Source of the DNA: Natrarchaeobius chitinivorans
Lineage (GTDB): Archaea > Halobacteriota > Halobacteria > Halobacteriales > Natrialbaceae
Assembly (NCBI RefSeq): GCF_003841505.1
Contig: NZ_REGA01000003.1
Span: forward strand, 62,001-126,000
Length of the DNA: 64,000 nt
Direction of reading: 5' to 3'
Below are positions 52,420 to 61,264 of the stretch, one piece after another. The position numbers and the translations under genes are program-made. The notes under the pieces are model-generated. The model had not been told where the DNA came from. It saw nothing but the letters and a program-made list of their open reading frames with translations, and did not search any database. How positions within the stretch are numbered: position 1 is the first letter of the stretch; each line of letters opens with the position of its first letter.

Positions 52420-53442
52420 CTACGGATCGAGGATAACCTCGCTGACGTCGTCGACCCCTGCCCGCCTAACGACGGCGCGAACCGGGTCACGGACTCCATC
52501 GAGGTTATTCGATTCGCCGTCGAGGACGAGCAATCGGGCCTCGTATCCGGGTTCGATCAGGCCACACTCGAGGCCGGCGATCTCGGCCCCGTTGATCGTC
52601 GCCATCCGGAGAATCTCCGGCGCGGAGAGATCGGAGACCTTCGAGAGGACCGCCATCTCGCGGAACATCGAGGGCGAGTTCAACATCACGTTGTCCGTTC
52701 CGAGCGCGAGCGTCGTCCGTTCGGACAGTTCCGCGTACGGCGAGAGGCCGACGCCGGTGACGAGGTTCGACCGCGGGCAGACGACGATCGGAACCCGACT
52801 GTCTGCGATTCGCTCGAGATGGATCTCTTTGGGATGGACGACGTGGACGAGAAACTCCGGGTCGAGATCGAGCGCCGGGTTGATGTCGCTCTCGTCGACC
52901 TCGCCGGCGTGGATGCCGAACGGTTTTCCGGCCTCGCGGGTGGCCGTTCGCTCCCGGTCGAAGCTGTCGTCGTTTGCGCCACTCGCACCGAACCCGTCGC
53001 CCACCTCCATCGCGTCGATCGAGCCGCGGGCGAACGCGAGCGCGTCGATCTCGAGACCGTCGGCGGCCTCCCGGAGCATTCGAACGCCGTCGACGTCGCC
53101 TTCGCGAAAGTCCAGGCAGGCCGCCGTACCGCTTCGTTCCATGAACCGAAGCGACGTCCGCATGGCGTCGACGAGTTGTGCTTCCGTCGCCTCCCGAAGC
53201 AGACGGTGTTTCAGGCCGTCCGGCGGGGCGACGAGTTCCTCGAGGGAGAGTCCGCGGCCAGCCTCTTTCGCGATCGAGTCGCCGATGTGGGTGTGGGCGT
53301 TGACGAACGCCGGAACGACGATGTCCGAGCTTTCGACCGATTCCTCTTCGATCGACGCGATTCGGCCGTCGTCGCCGACGACGAGTCGCCCTTCGATCGC
53401 GTCGAACTCCCGCCCCCGCAGGATCGTTCCCGTAAGTTCCAT
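52420..53442 (-). CDS. Amidohydrolase superfamily protein (cytosine/adenosine deaminase-like)
   Basis: 340 aa. Metal-binding signatures: VPAFVNAHTHIGDSIAKEAG (HxH), FGIHAGEVDESDI (His plus Glu), LVHVVHPKEIHLERIA, VVCPRSNLVTGVG, and the Asp in TTLALGTDNVMLNSPSMFRE. The MLNSPSMF region resembles the chlorohydrolase/deaminase subgroup acting on purine- or pterin-like substrates. The exact substrate is unknown. Start at ATG before ELTGTILRGREFDAI. Convergent with nothing; the upstream region contains family B copy B4. Confidence 0.82.
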   Translation of the reverse strand: MELTGTILRGREFDAIEGRLVVGDDGRIASIEEESVESSDIVVPAFVNAHTHIGDSIAKEAGRGLSLEELVAPPDGLKHRLLREATEAQLVDAMRTSLRFMERSGTAACLDFREGDVDGVRMLREAADGLEIDALAFARGSIDAMEVGDGFGASGANDDSFDRERTATREAGKPFGIHAGEVDESDINPALDLDPEFLVHVVHPKEIHLERIADSRVPIVVCPRSNLVTGVGLSPYAELSERTTLALGTDNVMLNSPSMFREMAVLSKVSDLSAPEILRMATINGAEIAGLECGLIEPGYEARLLVLDGESNNLDGVRDPVRAVVRRAGVDDVSEVILDP

Positions 53443-53493
53443 ACCGGATAGTTCGGCGTCGGTCCCTTCAACCGTTCGGCGCACCGTCCGGTT

Positions 53494-53577
53494 TATAGTA
53501 GCCAGTGAACGTCATTGCACACCCGATCGCCAGACGGATCGGCGATCGATGTGTAAATCGTTTCAGTTGTTACTATA
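53494..53577. repeat. Family B MITE-like element, copy B4 (84 bp)
   Basis: TATAGTAGCCAGTGAACGTC at the left, CACCCGATCGCC and GGCGATCGATGTG inside, and CGTTTCAGTTGTTACTATA at the right. It is essentially copy B3 in the opposite orientation. Lies between the divergent amidohydrolase and hisH genes. Confidence 0.9.
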
Positions 53578-53669
53578 TGTATCCCCTGCCGAGTTGACCC
53601 GACGGGTGACGAGTCACCTCCCGTTGCACGAAAGGTAACGCACTTTAGCACACCGCCTCGAGTATCGGT

Positions 53670-54386
53670 ATGAGCATTACCACGTCCGATAGCGAGGAAA
53701 CCCTCGCCTCCGTGGTCGTCGTCGACTACGGGCTCGGGAACCTTCGAAGCGTCACCCGCGGCCTCGAGCGGGCTGGTGCCGACGTCGAGATTACCGACGA
53801 TCCGGACTCCTTCGCCACGGCCGACGGCGTCGTCCTCCCCGGCGTCGGCGCGTTCCGCGAGGGCGTCGAGAACGCCGATCCGATCCGCGACGAACTGCTC
53901 GCGGTCGCCGAAAGCGAGACACCGCTGTTCGGTATTTGTCTCGGGATGCAGATGCTGTTGACCACGAGCGAGGAGGGCGACAACGAGGGCGAGTCGGCCG
54001 TCCGTGGGCTGGATCTGATTCCGGGAACGAACGTCCGCTTTGCGGACGGCCAGAAGGTCCCACACATGGGCTGGAACGAACTCTCGGTCGAGCGGGACCA
54101 CCCACTGGTAGAGGGCGTCGACGGCGTCACATCGGAGGCGCGACGGGCGAACGGGCCCGCGGGCGGGTCCGTCGACGGCGAGTACGCCTACTTCGTCCAC
54201 TCCTACTACGCGAATCCCGACGACGAGGACGCGACAGTGGCGACGACCGACTACGAACGCGAGTTTCCCGCCATCGTCGCCAACGACGACGGCACCGTCT
54301 TCGGCACCCAGTTTCACCCCGAAAAGAGCGGCGAGACCGGGCTTCGGATCCTGCGAAACTTCGTCGATATCTGCGCGGATGGGTAG
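53670..54386 (+). CDS. hisH: Imidazole glycerol phosphate synthase glutaminase subunit HisH
   Basis: 238 aa, a little longer than bacterial HisH. Class I glutaminase triad: nucleophile Cys90 in FGICLGMQM, His216 and Glu218 in GTQFHPEKSG. VVDYGLGNLRSVTRGLERAG and VLPGVGAFREG are typical. It supplies ammonia to HisF in histidine synthesis. HisF is not in the window, consistent with dispersed his genes in haloarchaea. An acidic insert EEGDNEGES follows the nucleophile region. Confidence 0.95.
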   Translation: MSITTSDSEETLASVVVVDYGLGNLRSVTRGLERAGADVEITDDPDSFATADGVVLPGVGAFREGVENADPIRDELLAVAESETPLFGICLGMQMLLTTSEEGDNEGESAVRGLDLIPGTNVRFADGQKVPHMGWNELSVERDHPLVEGVDGVTSEARRANGPAGGSVDGEYAYFVHSYYANPDDEDATVATTDYEREFPAIVANDDGTVFGTQFHPEKSGETGLRILRNFVDICADG

Positions 54387-54421
54387 CCAATTTTATTGTT
54401 ACCCACGCGGTTGAGCGACGT

Positions 54422-54832
54422 ATGTCTCGATCCAATCGTCGAGGGAGTCTCCTTCTCGGTGCCCTGATCGTCGTCTTCTTCCTCTGGTCGGTGCCGGACA
54501 CCGCCGATGTGATCGCCGCCGATCCCACGTCGCCGACGAGCGTTGCCCTCGTCGTTGCAGGCGCGTTGATTCTCGTCGGCGGGGTCGCGTTCGTTCTCGC
54601 CGGAGTCTCGGACCGGCTCACGGTCGCCGGACGGACGATCGAGTGGTGGGAGTTTCAGGGCGTCGGGTTCGCCGCTCTCGGTGTATACATGGCCGTTTCC
54701 GGCCTCACCCAGTCCTCGTTGGCCTCGGTTCTCGGCGTTTCGATGATCGTCGCAGGAGCAGGATTTCTCGGGTTCGGCCTCTATCGTCTGCGAAGCGGAG
54801 TCCCGACGGAGGACGCGGCCGCGTCGGTCTGA
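54422..54832 (+). CDS. Small membrane protein, unknown
   Basis: 136 aa. Four hydrophobic segments: LLLGALIVVFFLWSV, SVALVVAGALILVGGVAFVL, VGFAALGVYMAVSGLT and VLGVSMIVAGAGFLGFGLYR. The ATG follows CCAATTTTATTGTT by about 27 nt, indicating a leaderless mRNA. No family recognised. Its stop TGA is the first triplet of a family A end (TGATACGGACT). Confidence 0.65.
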   Translation: MSRSNRRGSLLLGALIVVFFLWSVPDTADVIAADPTSPTSVALVVAGALILVGGVAFVLAGVSDRLTVAGRTIEWWEFQGVGFAALGVYMAVSGLTQSSLASVLGVSMIVAGAGFLGFGLYRLRSGVPTEDAAASV

Positions 54833-54846
54833 TACGGACTCCAACA
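54830..54846. repeat. Partial family A end, copy A11 (abuts a stop codon)
   Basis: TGATACGGACTCCAACA begins with the TGA stop codon of the membrane protein at 54422. Only the terminal part of the element is recognisable. Confidence 0.5.
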
Positions 54847-55047
54847 CGTACGGGAGTGCGATGGTGGAAACGACTTCGATCGGTCGGGAGCCGTCTCCGG
54901 GGTTGTCGGATCGGTCTGTCGTTCCCGCCGATCCCAACCCGTCCGCTCCCGACGTGAGCGACTGATCTTCACCGCCCACGTGGTCTCGGCTTCACTTTCA
55001 CCCCGCTGTCCAAACCCTCTTACCCGCCGGGACCCCAGGCGGGGACA

Positions 55048-57882
55048 ATGGCTGGGTTCGACGGCCTCGAGTTGCCGGTTTCCGACGAGGACCTCCCGTT
55101 CGATCCGGACGCCGTCGAGATCGAAGACGGCGACGTCCTCGAGTTGCTCGAGCCCGCGGTAACGCAGTGGTGGATCGAGGAGTTCGGCGCGTTCGTCCCC
55201 GAGAACGGCGGCTTTTTCACGCCACCTCAGCGCGGCGCGATTCCGAAGATCTCCGAGGGGACGAACACGCTGATCGCTGCACCGACGGGATCCGGCAAGA
55301 CGCAGGCGAGTTTCTGTTCGATCATCGACGAACTCTACCGCCGGGACCGCGAGTCCGCTGACGGGCTGGAGAACTCGGTGTACTGTCTGTACGTCTCGCC
55401 GCTCAAATCGCTCGCGAACGACATCCACCGCAACCTCGAGGTCCCACTCGAGGGGATCGAACGGATCGTCGAGGAACGGGGCGGATCGATGGGCGAGATT
55501 CGCCACGCGATCCGCCACGGCGATACCCCCTCGAGCGAGCGTCAGAAGATGCTCGAGGAGACGCCACACATCCTCAACACGACGCCAGAGACGCTCGCGA
55601 TCCTGCTCAACTCGCCGAAGTTTCGCGAGAAACTCCGGACCGTCGAGTACGTCATCGTCGACGAAATCCACTCGCTTGCCGAGGGAAAACGCGGGACCCA
55701 CCTCTCGGTCAGCCTCGAGCGACTCGAGTCGATGGTCACCCACGACATCACGCGGATCGGCTGTTCGGCGACGATCGAACCGCTCTCCCGCGTGGCCGAG
55801 TTTCTGGTCGGCTGCGAGCGGTCGCACGACTCCACTGGGGCGGGCGAATCGGGATCGCAGTCCCGCGAGCAGACGGGAAGCGAAGCGAGCTTCGAACCGC
55901 GCGAGTACGACGTCGTCGACGCCCGATTCGCCCGCGAGTTCGACCTGTGCCTCGAGTGTCCGACCGACGACCTCGTCAACACGCCCCGCGAAGTCGTCCA
56001 GGACCGCTTTTACCGGATGCTCCACGAGCACGTACAGGGGCACACGAACACGATCGTCTTCACGAACACGCGATCCGGAGCCGAACGGGTGTTGCACAAC
56101 CTGCGCGAGCGCTTCGACGCCTACGACGAGGAGAACTCGGGCTGTCACCACGGCAGCCTCTCGAAGGACGTCCGGAAGGGGATCGAACGGCGGCTCAAGG
56201 AGGGCGAACTCGACGTCGTCACGTCCTCGACGAGCCTCGAGTTGGGGATCGACATGCCCCACGTCGACCTCGTCGTCCAGGTCGGGTCGCCAAAGAGCGT
56301 GGCGGCGCTCCTCCAGCGGGTTGGCCGCGCGGGCCACCGGGTCGGCCAGACGGTGACGGGGCGGGTGATCGCGTTAGACCGGGACGAGTTGCTCGAGTGT
56401 GCGGTCATGCTCCGAAAGGCAGAAGAGGGTTTCGTCGATTCGGTGTCGATCCCCGAGAACGCACAGGACGTCGCCGCCCAGCACGTCTACGGGATGGCAA
56501 TCGCGGAGGTTCGACCGGAGGCGGAGCTGAAAGCGACCCTCAGACGGGCCTACCCGTACCGGAACTATTCTGAAGAGGAGTACGAGTCGCTGATTCGGTA
56601 TCTCACCGCCGAGTACGGCGGCATGGAGGAGAAAAACGTCTACGCGAAGATCTGGCGCGACGAGAACGACCCACCAGACGGCGAACACCACTACGAGGCG
56701 TTTCCCGTCGGCGAAACGCTGATCGGCAAGCGCGGCCGCCTGGCGCGGATGATCTACATGACGAATATCGGGACGATTCCGGACTCGTTCACCTGCGACG
56801 TCCACACCCGCGCGAGCGACGAGTGGGTCGGCCAACTCGACGAGGAGTACCTCGATACGCTCGAGAAAGGCGACGTCTTCGTCCTCGGCGGCGACCACTT
56901 CGAGTACCGCTACCGCCGCGGATCGAAGGTGTACGCCGACCGGACGAGCGCGTCGCCGACTGTTCCCTCCTGGTACTCCGAACGATTGCCCCTGTCGTAC
57001 GATCTGGCTCGAGAGATCCTCGCATTCCAGGGGGAACTGCTCGAGCACTACGAGGCGGGCGGCCCGCCGCGGGTCCGCGCCTGGTTGCGCGAGTTTCCGC
57101 TCGACGACGACAGCGTTCGGGCGATCTCCCGACTGTTCGAGTACCAGCTCCGGTACGCCGGCCCGGAGAGCGTCAGCACGACCGATCGACTCGCGATCGA
57201 GGTCCAACGCGACCGCGAGGAGTACGAACGGCGCTACTACGTCCACTCGACGTACGGGCGGCGGGTGAACGACGGGCTCTCGCGGCTGCTCGCCTACCGG
57301 TGTGCACAGGAGGCGACGGCGAACGTACAGGTCGCCGTCGCCGACAACGGCTTCGTGCTCTCGATGCCGCTCAACCGAAAGGTCGACCTCGAGGGGATAC
57401 TCGCGGATCTCGAGGCCGATCAGGTCCGTGCGGACGTCCGCGCGTCACTCGCCGGCACCGACCTCCTGAAGCGGTACTTCCGGATCAACGCGACGCGGTC
57501 GCTGATGATCCTCAAACGCTACAAGGGCTACGAGAAGTCCGCGAGCGAACAGCAGGTCTCGAGCGAGATGCTGCTCGGATTCGCCGAGGAGTTGTCGGAG
57601 TTCGCGGTGATCGAAGAGACCTACCGCGAACTCCTCGACGACAAACTCAACGTCCCGGAGATCGAGGAGATCGTCGAAGCCATCGACGACGGAGAGATCG
57701 ATCTCGAGCGACGGCTCCTCGATTCGCCGACGCCTCGTGCGTTCGGACTCGCGACGCTCTCTGCGAGCGACGTCGTCCTCGCTGAGGACGAAAGCGCCGC
57801 GTTGCAGGCGTTTCACGAACGCGTCCTCGAGGAGATCGGCGAGGACTCCCTGGCCGGGCTCACGGGCGATTCTGCGGAATAG
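55048..57882 (+). CDS. lhr: Lhr-type superfamily 2 ATP-dependent helicase
   Basis: 944 aa. Motif I APTGSGKTQASF near residue 80, motif Ia YVSPLKSLANDI, motif II DEIHSLAEGKRG near 205, motif III GCSATIEP, motif IV TIVFTNTRSGAER, motif V STSLELGIDMPHVDLVVQVG, motif VI LLQRVGRAGHR near 430. The Lhr-core winged helix and beta-barrel regions follow. Archaeal Lhr proteins unwind DNA 3' to 5' and are linked to repair of stalled forks. ATG start before AGFDGLELPVSDEDLPFD. A downstream NTF2-like gene is convergent. Confidence 0.93.
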   Translation: MAGFDGLELPVSDEDLPFDPDAVEIEDGDVLELLEPAVTQWWIEEFGAFVPENGGFFTPPQRGAIPKISEGTNTLIAAPTGSGKTQASFCSIIDELYRRDRESADGLENSVYCLYVSPLKSLANDIHRNLEVPLEGIERIVEERGGSMGEIRHAIRHGDTPSSERQKMLEETPHILNTTPETLAILLNSPKFREKLRTVEYVIVDEIHSLAEGKRGTHLSVSLERLESMVTHDITRIGCSATIEPLSRVAEFLVGCERSHDSTGAGESGSQSREQTGSEASFEPREYDVVDARFAREFDLCLECPTDDLVNTPREVVQDRFYRMLHEHVQGHTNTIVFTNTRSGAERVLHNLRERFDAYDEENSGCHHGSLSKDVRKGIERRLKEGELDVVTSSTSLELGIDMPHVDLVVQVGSPKSVAALLQRVGRAGHRVGQTVTGRVIALDRDELLECAVMLRKAEEGFVDSVSIPENAQDVAAQHVYGMAIAEVRPEAELKATLRRAYPYRNYSEEEYESLIRYLTAEYGGMEEKNVYAKIWRDENDPPDGEHHYEAFPVGETLIGKRGRLARMIYMTNIGTIPDSFTCDVHTRASDEWVGQLDEEYLDTLEKGDVFVLGGDHFEYRYRRGSKVYADRTSASPTVPSWYSERLPLSYDLAREILAFQGELLEHYEAGGPPRVRAWLREFPLDDDSVRAISRLFEYQLRYAGPESVSTTDRLAIEVQRDREEYERRYYVHSTYGRRVNDGLSRLLAYRCAQEATANVQVAVADNGFVLSMPLNRKVDLEGILADLEADQVRADVRASLAGTDLLKRYFRINATRSLMILKRYKGYEKSASEQQVSSEMLLGFAEELSEFAVIEETYRELLDDKLNVPEIEEIVEAIDDGEIDLERRLLDSPTPRAFGLATLSASDVVLAEDESAALQAFHERVLEEIGEDSLAGLTGDSAE

Positions 57883-57913
57883 CAAGCGCTCGGAGAGCGG
57901 TTCCGCTCCAAAC

Positions 57914-58237
57914 TCACCGCGAGTACGTCTCGAGTTCGACGATCCGCCCGTCCTCGAGTTCGAAGAAGTCGGCGAACTCGAACAACTGGGTACGCGATTC
58001 GAGCACCCGGCCCCGGGCTGCGACCGTCTCCCCGCCGTCGACGATCGAAACCAGTTCGTGAGTCGTGTCGGGATTCGGCCTGTCCTCTCGCATGAATTCG
58101 ACGAACGAGTCGCGATCCGCGAACGTTCGGTCGGGTCGTCGCTGGACGAATCCCGGCGCGAGGAGTTCCTCGAGGGCGTCGTACTCGTGCTCGTCGAGCG
58201 CGTCGTAGTACCGCTCGACGATGTCGACGGAGTCCAT
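57914..58237 (-). CDS. SnoaL/NTF2-like small protein
   Basis: 107 aa. The cone-shaped NTF2-like fold is suggested by VDIVERYYDALDEHEYDALE, LAPGFVQRRPDRTFADRDSF and GRVLESRTQLFEFADFFELE DGRI at the end. The family includes polyketide cyclases, ketosteroid isomerases and non-enzymatic binding proteins, so the function is undetermined. Divergent from the Rieske fusion gene with 125 nt between. Confidence 0.78.
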   Translation of the reverse strand: MDSVDIVERYYDALDEHEYDALEELLAPGFVQRRPDRTFADRDSFVEFMREDRPNPDTTHELVSIVDGGETVAARGRVLESRTQLFEFADFFELEDGRIVELETYSR

Positions 58238-58362
58238 GGATCGCAGTTTCGCGGCCACGTTCAAAAGCGTACCATATACGGCCCGCCCGCTGGAAAATAC
58301 ATCTTCAGCTACAAAAACGGCGTTCAGCGAACCCTTACGTCGATCGACGTGTTCGATGTCGT

Positions 58363-60204
58363 ATGGCGACCACAGACGACTTCGAGCCGATCGGGTCGGT
58401 CGAGGAGATAACGGAGTCGGGCCGCGAGCTGACGAGCATCGACGGCACGCCGATCGCCGTCTTCTTCCACGAGGGCGAGTTCCGGGCCGTGAACAACCGC
58501 TGTCCACACATGGGGTTTCCGCTGGTCGAGGGAACCGTCGACGACGGCGTTCTCACCTGCCACTGGCACCACGCGCGGTTCGAACTCTCCTGTGGTGATA
58601 CGTTCGATCCGTGGGCCGACGACGTGCCGACGTATCCGGTCGAGGTTCGCGACGGAACCGTCTACGTGAATCCGAATCCACCCCGGGACCTGCCGCCCGA
58701 GGAACACTGGACCGCCCGCCTCGAGACGGGACTCGAGGAGAACGTGCGGCTGGTCGTCGCGAAATCGACGATCGGACTGCTCGACGCAGGCGTCGACTAC
58801 CGGGAGCCCGTGGCGACGGCGCTCTCGTTCGGCACCGGATACAGGGAGTCCGGCTGGGGGTCCGGCCTGACGATCCTCGGATGTATGGCCAACCTGATGG
58901 ACGACCTCGAGCCAACCGATCGAAAGCGGGCGCTGTACACCGGCGTCCGACACGTCGCCGACGACTGTGCGGGCGAGCCGCCGAACTTCGATCAGCCGTC
59001 GTTTTCCACCGACGAGGTGGCGTTCGACCGTCTGAAGACGTGGTTCCGAGACTGCATCGAAGTTCGGGACCGCGACGGGGCGGAACGCTGTCTCCGCACC
59101 GCCGTCGCGACGGGCCGGAGCGAAGCGGAACTCGCCGAACTCGTCTTCTCGGCGGCCACCGACCACCCGTACCTCTCGGACGGCCACGTCCTCGACTTCG
59201 CGAACACGGCGTTCGAGACGCTCGAGCACGTCGGCGGCGGAGCGACGACCGCCGACTCGCGTGCGGCGTCGGAGTCGGTCGCCGGGGACGCGCTCGCGGC
59301 GCTCGTCGAACCGCTCGCGAGTGCGACGCGCAGCGACGAGCGGTCGTCGTGGCGACAGCCGGTCGACCTCGTCGCCCTGCTCGAGGACGTTTACGGTGGC
59401 GACGTCGGCGAGACGAGCGGTCTCGAAGAACTGGTCGACGAGGGTGCGGGAACGTCCTGGTCCCGACCCGACGGATTCCAGTCGATCCTGCTCGAGGACG
59501 ACCCCGAAGCCATCGTCGACGCGCTCGCGACGGCGGTGCCCGAGGGGGCGACGAGCGAGGAACTCGCCGCCGAGGTCGCTCACGCGGCCGCGACGCGGGT
59601 CGCCCAGTTCGGGACGGCGAACGAGTTCGGCGACTGGAACACCGTCCACCACACGTTCACCTACGCCAACGCAGTCCACGTGGCGACCCGCCGGACGGAC
59701 GCGATCGAACTCTATCGCGGCGTCTTCGACGCCGCGTTCTCGGTGTACCTCGATCGCTTTCTCAACACGCCGCCCGCGCCGATTCCGGAGCCGGGTGACG
59801 AGGACAGCGGCCGGGATCCGGACCGCGTCCTCGAGGATCTGCGCGAGACGTTCGACGTCGACGGCGAGGTGAACGAGGCGGGACGACTGGTCGCCGAGTT
59901 CCTCGACTGCGGCGGCGACCCCGATTCGCTGAAGCGAACGCTCGGTCACGCGCTGTTGTGCGAGGACGCCGGATTTCACACGCTACAGAACGTCGAGGCG
60001 GCGTTTCGCCAGTTCGACCTCGCGGAGGCCGCGGCCGGTTCGGGTGACGACGGTGACGACGAGATGCTCGAGCGCCGGCGCTCCGTTCCCCTCGTCGCCA
60101 CCGCCCGATACCTGGCTGCACACACCCCGACGCGGCGGGAAGCCGAGCAGACGTTCACCATCGCCGCGCGACTCAACCGCGGCGAGTCCATCCACGAGGA
60201 GTAA
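58363..60204 (+). CDS. Rieske 2Fe-2S domain fused to a large alpha-helical domain
   Basis: 613 aa. Residues 8-105 form a Rieske ferredoxin-type domain with CPHMGFPL (Cys47, His49) and CHWHHARF (Cys66, His69) as cluster ligands. The remaining 500 residues are alpha-helical, with TGYRESGWGSGLTILGCMAN, GRSEAELAELVFSAATDHPY, HVLDFANTAFETLEHVGG and later GDWNTVHHTFTYANAVH, followed by HALLCEDAGFHTLQNVEAAF. Conserved His/Asp/Glu in these helices suggest a metal or cofactor site, but no named domain is recognised. Likely a cytoplasmic redox enzyme. No ferredoxin reductase is adjacent. Confidence 0.8.
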   Translation: MATTDDFEPIGSVEEITESGRELTSIDGTPIAVFFHEGEFRAVNNRCPHMGFPLVEGTVDDGVLTCHWHHARFELSCGDTFDPWADDVPTYPVEVRDGTVYVNPNPPRDLPPEEHWTARLETGLEENVRLVVAKSTIGLLDAGVDYREPVATALSFGTGYRESGWGSGLTILGCMANLMDDLEPTDRKRALYTGVRHVADDCAGEPPNFDQPSFSTDEVAFDRLKTWFRDCIEVRDRDGAERCLRTAVATGRSEAELAELVFSAATDHPYLSDGHVLDFANTAFETLEHVGGGATTADSRAASESVAGDALAALVEPLASATRSDERSSWRQPVDLVALLEDVYGGDVGETSGLEELVDEGAGTSWSRPDGFQSILLEDDPEAIVDALATAVPEGATSEELAAEVAHAAATRVAQFGTANEFGDWNTVHHTFTYANAVHVATRRTDAIELYRGVFDAAFSVYLDRFLNTPPAPIPEPGDEDSGRDPDRVLEDLRETFDVDGEVNEAGRLVAEFLDCGGDPDSLKRTLGHALLCEDAGFHTLQNVEAAFRQFDLAEAAAGSGDDGDDEMLERRRSVPLVATARYLAAHTPTRREAEQTFTIAARLNRGESIHEE

Positions 60205-60315
60205 CGATTCGCCGCGACTCGAGAGAGCGACGCTCTTGGCGGTACCCGGGCGTCGAGAGGGCGTCACCCGCGGCGGTCCGCGGCGCTTTTCTTCCGGCTC
60301 CCCCTACGAACGCTC

Positions 60316-60834
60316 GTGGAGTGTCACGTTTACTACGAGGGGGACGACGATCCCAAGAAGTGTACCGCCCGTCGCCTCGAGAAGTTCGACGAGGCGATTC
60401 TCTACCGGACGATGGATCAGGTTCCCTACGGAGTCGTCCTCAACCCCCACGCCGAGCAGGCGCTCTCGCCGGCGGACGTCGAAGACGGTCTCGGAACGCT
60501 GGTGGCGCTCGATTGCTCCTGGGAGTCAGCCGAAGCGGCCTCGTTTCGGATGAACGGCCTCCATCGGGCGCTCCCCTTTCTCGTCGCCGCGAACCCGGTC
60601 AACTACGGCCGCCCGTTCCAGTTGACCACCGTCGAGGCGCTCGCCGGCGCGCTCTCCATCCTCGGCGAACCCGAGCGTGCGGCCGAGATCCTCGAGCCGT
60701 TCCGGTGGGGTGAGACGTTTCTGACCCTCAACGAGGAGCCGCTTCGTCGGTACGCCGAGTGTGCCGACTCGAGCGAGGTCGTCGCCGTCCAGGACGACTA
60801 CCTCGCCGACGAAGACGGCGATCACAGCGGTTAA
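60316..60834 (+). CDS. tsr3: Tsr3, 18S/16S rRNA aminocarboxypropyltransferase (DUF367)
   Basis: 172 aa, GTG start. Family signatures: [66 protein letters not shown] (the most conserved block) and [16 protein letters not shown]. It transfers the aminocarboxypropyl group of SAM to a modified uridine in small-subunit rRNA. Followed 24 nt later by the ribosomal protein eL40 gene, a sensible ribosome-related pair. Confidence 0.93.
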   Translation: MECHVYYEGDDDPKKCTARRLEKFDEAILYRTMDQVPYGVVLNPHAEQALSPADVEDGLGTLVALDCSWESAEAASFRMNGLHRALPFLVAANPVNYGRPFQLTTVEALAGALSILGEPERAAEILEPFRWGETFLTLNEEPLRRYAECADSSEVVAVQDDYLADEDGDHSG

Positions 60835-60858
60835 ATGCGCGTCGGTCCAACGGCGGGT

Positions 60859-61008
60859 ATGGCCAGTTTCGACGCCGCTGAGAAACGAACGCTCGAGAAG
60901 ATGATCTGTATGCGCTGTAACGCCCGCAACCCGAAAGACGCCGACAACTGCCGCAAGTGCGGCTACGGAAACCTTCGACCGAAGGCGAAAGAAGCCCGAG
61001 CAGCGTAA
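60859..61008 (+). CDS. rpl40e: Large-subunit ribosomal protein eL40
   Basis: 49 aa. [20 protein letters not shown] continues to a four-cysteine zinc ribbon, [20 protein letters not shown], then basic [13 protein letters not shown]. It matches archaeal L40e in length and spacing (C-x2-C and C-x2-C). Located right behind tsr3, likely co-transcribed. Short, but unambiguous. Confidence 0.95.
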   Translation: MASFDAAEKRTLEKMICMRCNARNPKDADNCRKCGYGNLRPKAKEARAA

Positions 61009-61189
61009 CGGGAGTTCGCCGTCTCGTCCCTTCGGAATCGTCTCTTTCTCGCTGGCAACTATTACCTAACAGATATTCGACACCGAGCCGGTCGAGACGC
61101 TCGATCGAATTTCGACTGGTTTCTCGAGCCTGAGCCGACTGTCGGATCGGATCAAAGGAGTTAATCCGTTTCTGTTACATCCATCGAGT

Positions 61190-61264
61190 ATGAATTTCAC
61201 GATTAGCGGACTGTCTCGTATCGAAGAAGTAGCGCGCGCGCCGGTCTCGGGGGGTGCCCGATAG
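61190..61264 (+). CDS. Upstream ORF (24 aa) abutting the TM-repeat gene
   Basis: MNFTISGLSRIEEVARAPVS and a few more residues end in TAG directly followed by the ATG of the next gene (TAGATG). GGAGTTAATCC lies about 28 nt before this ATG, so it could be a leaderless start with translational coupling to the downstream gene. Could be chance. Confidence 0.35.
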   Translation: MNFTISGLSRIEEVARAPVSGGAR

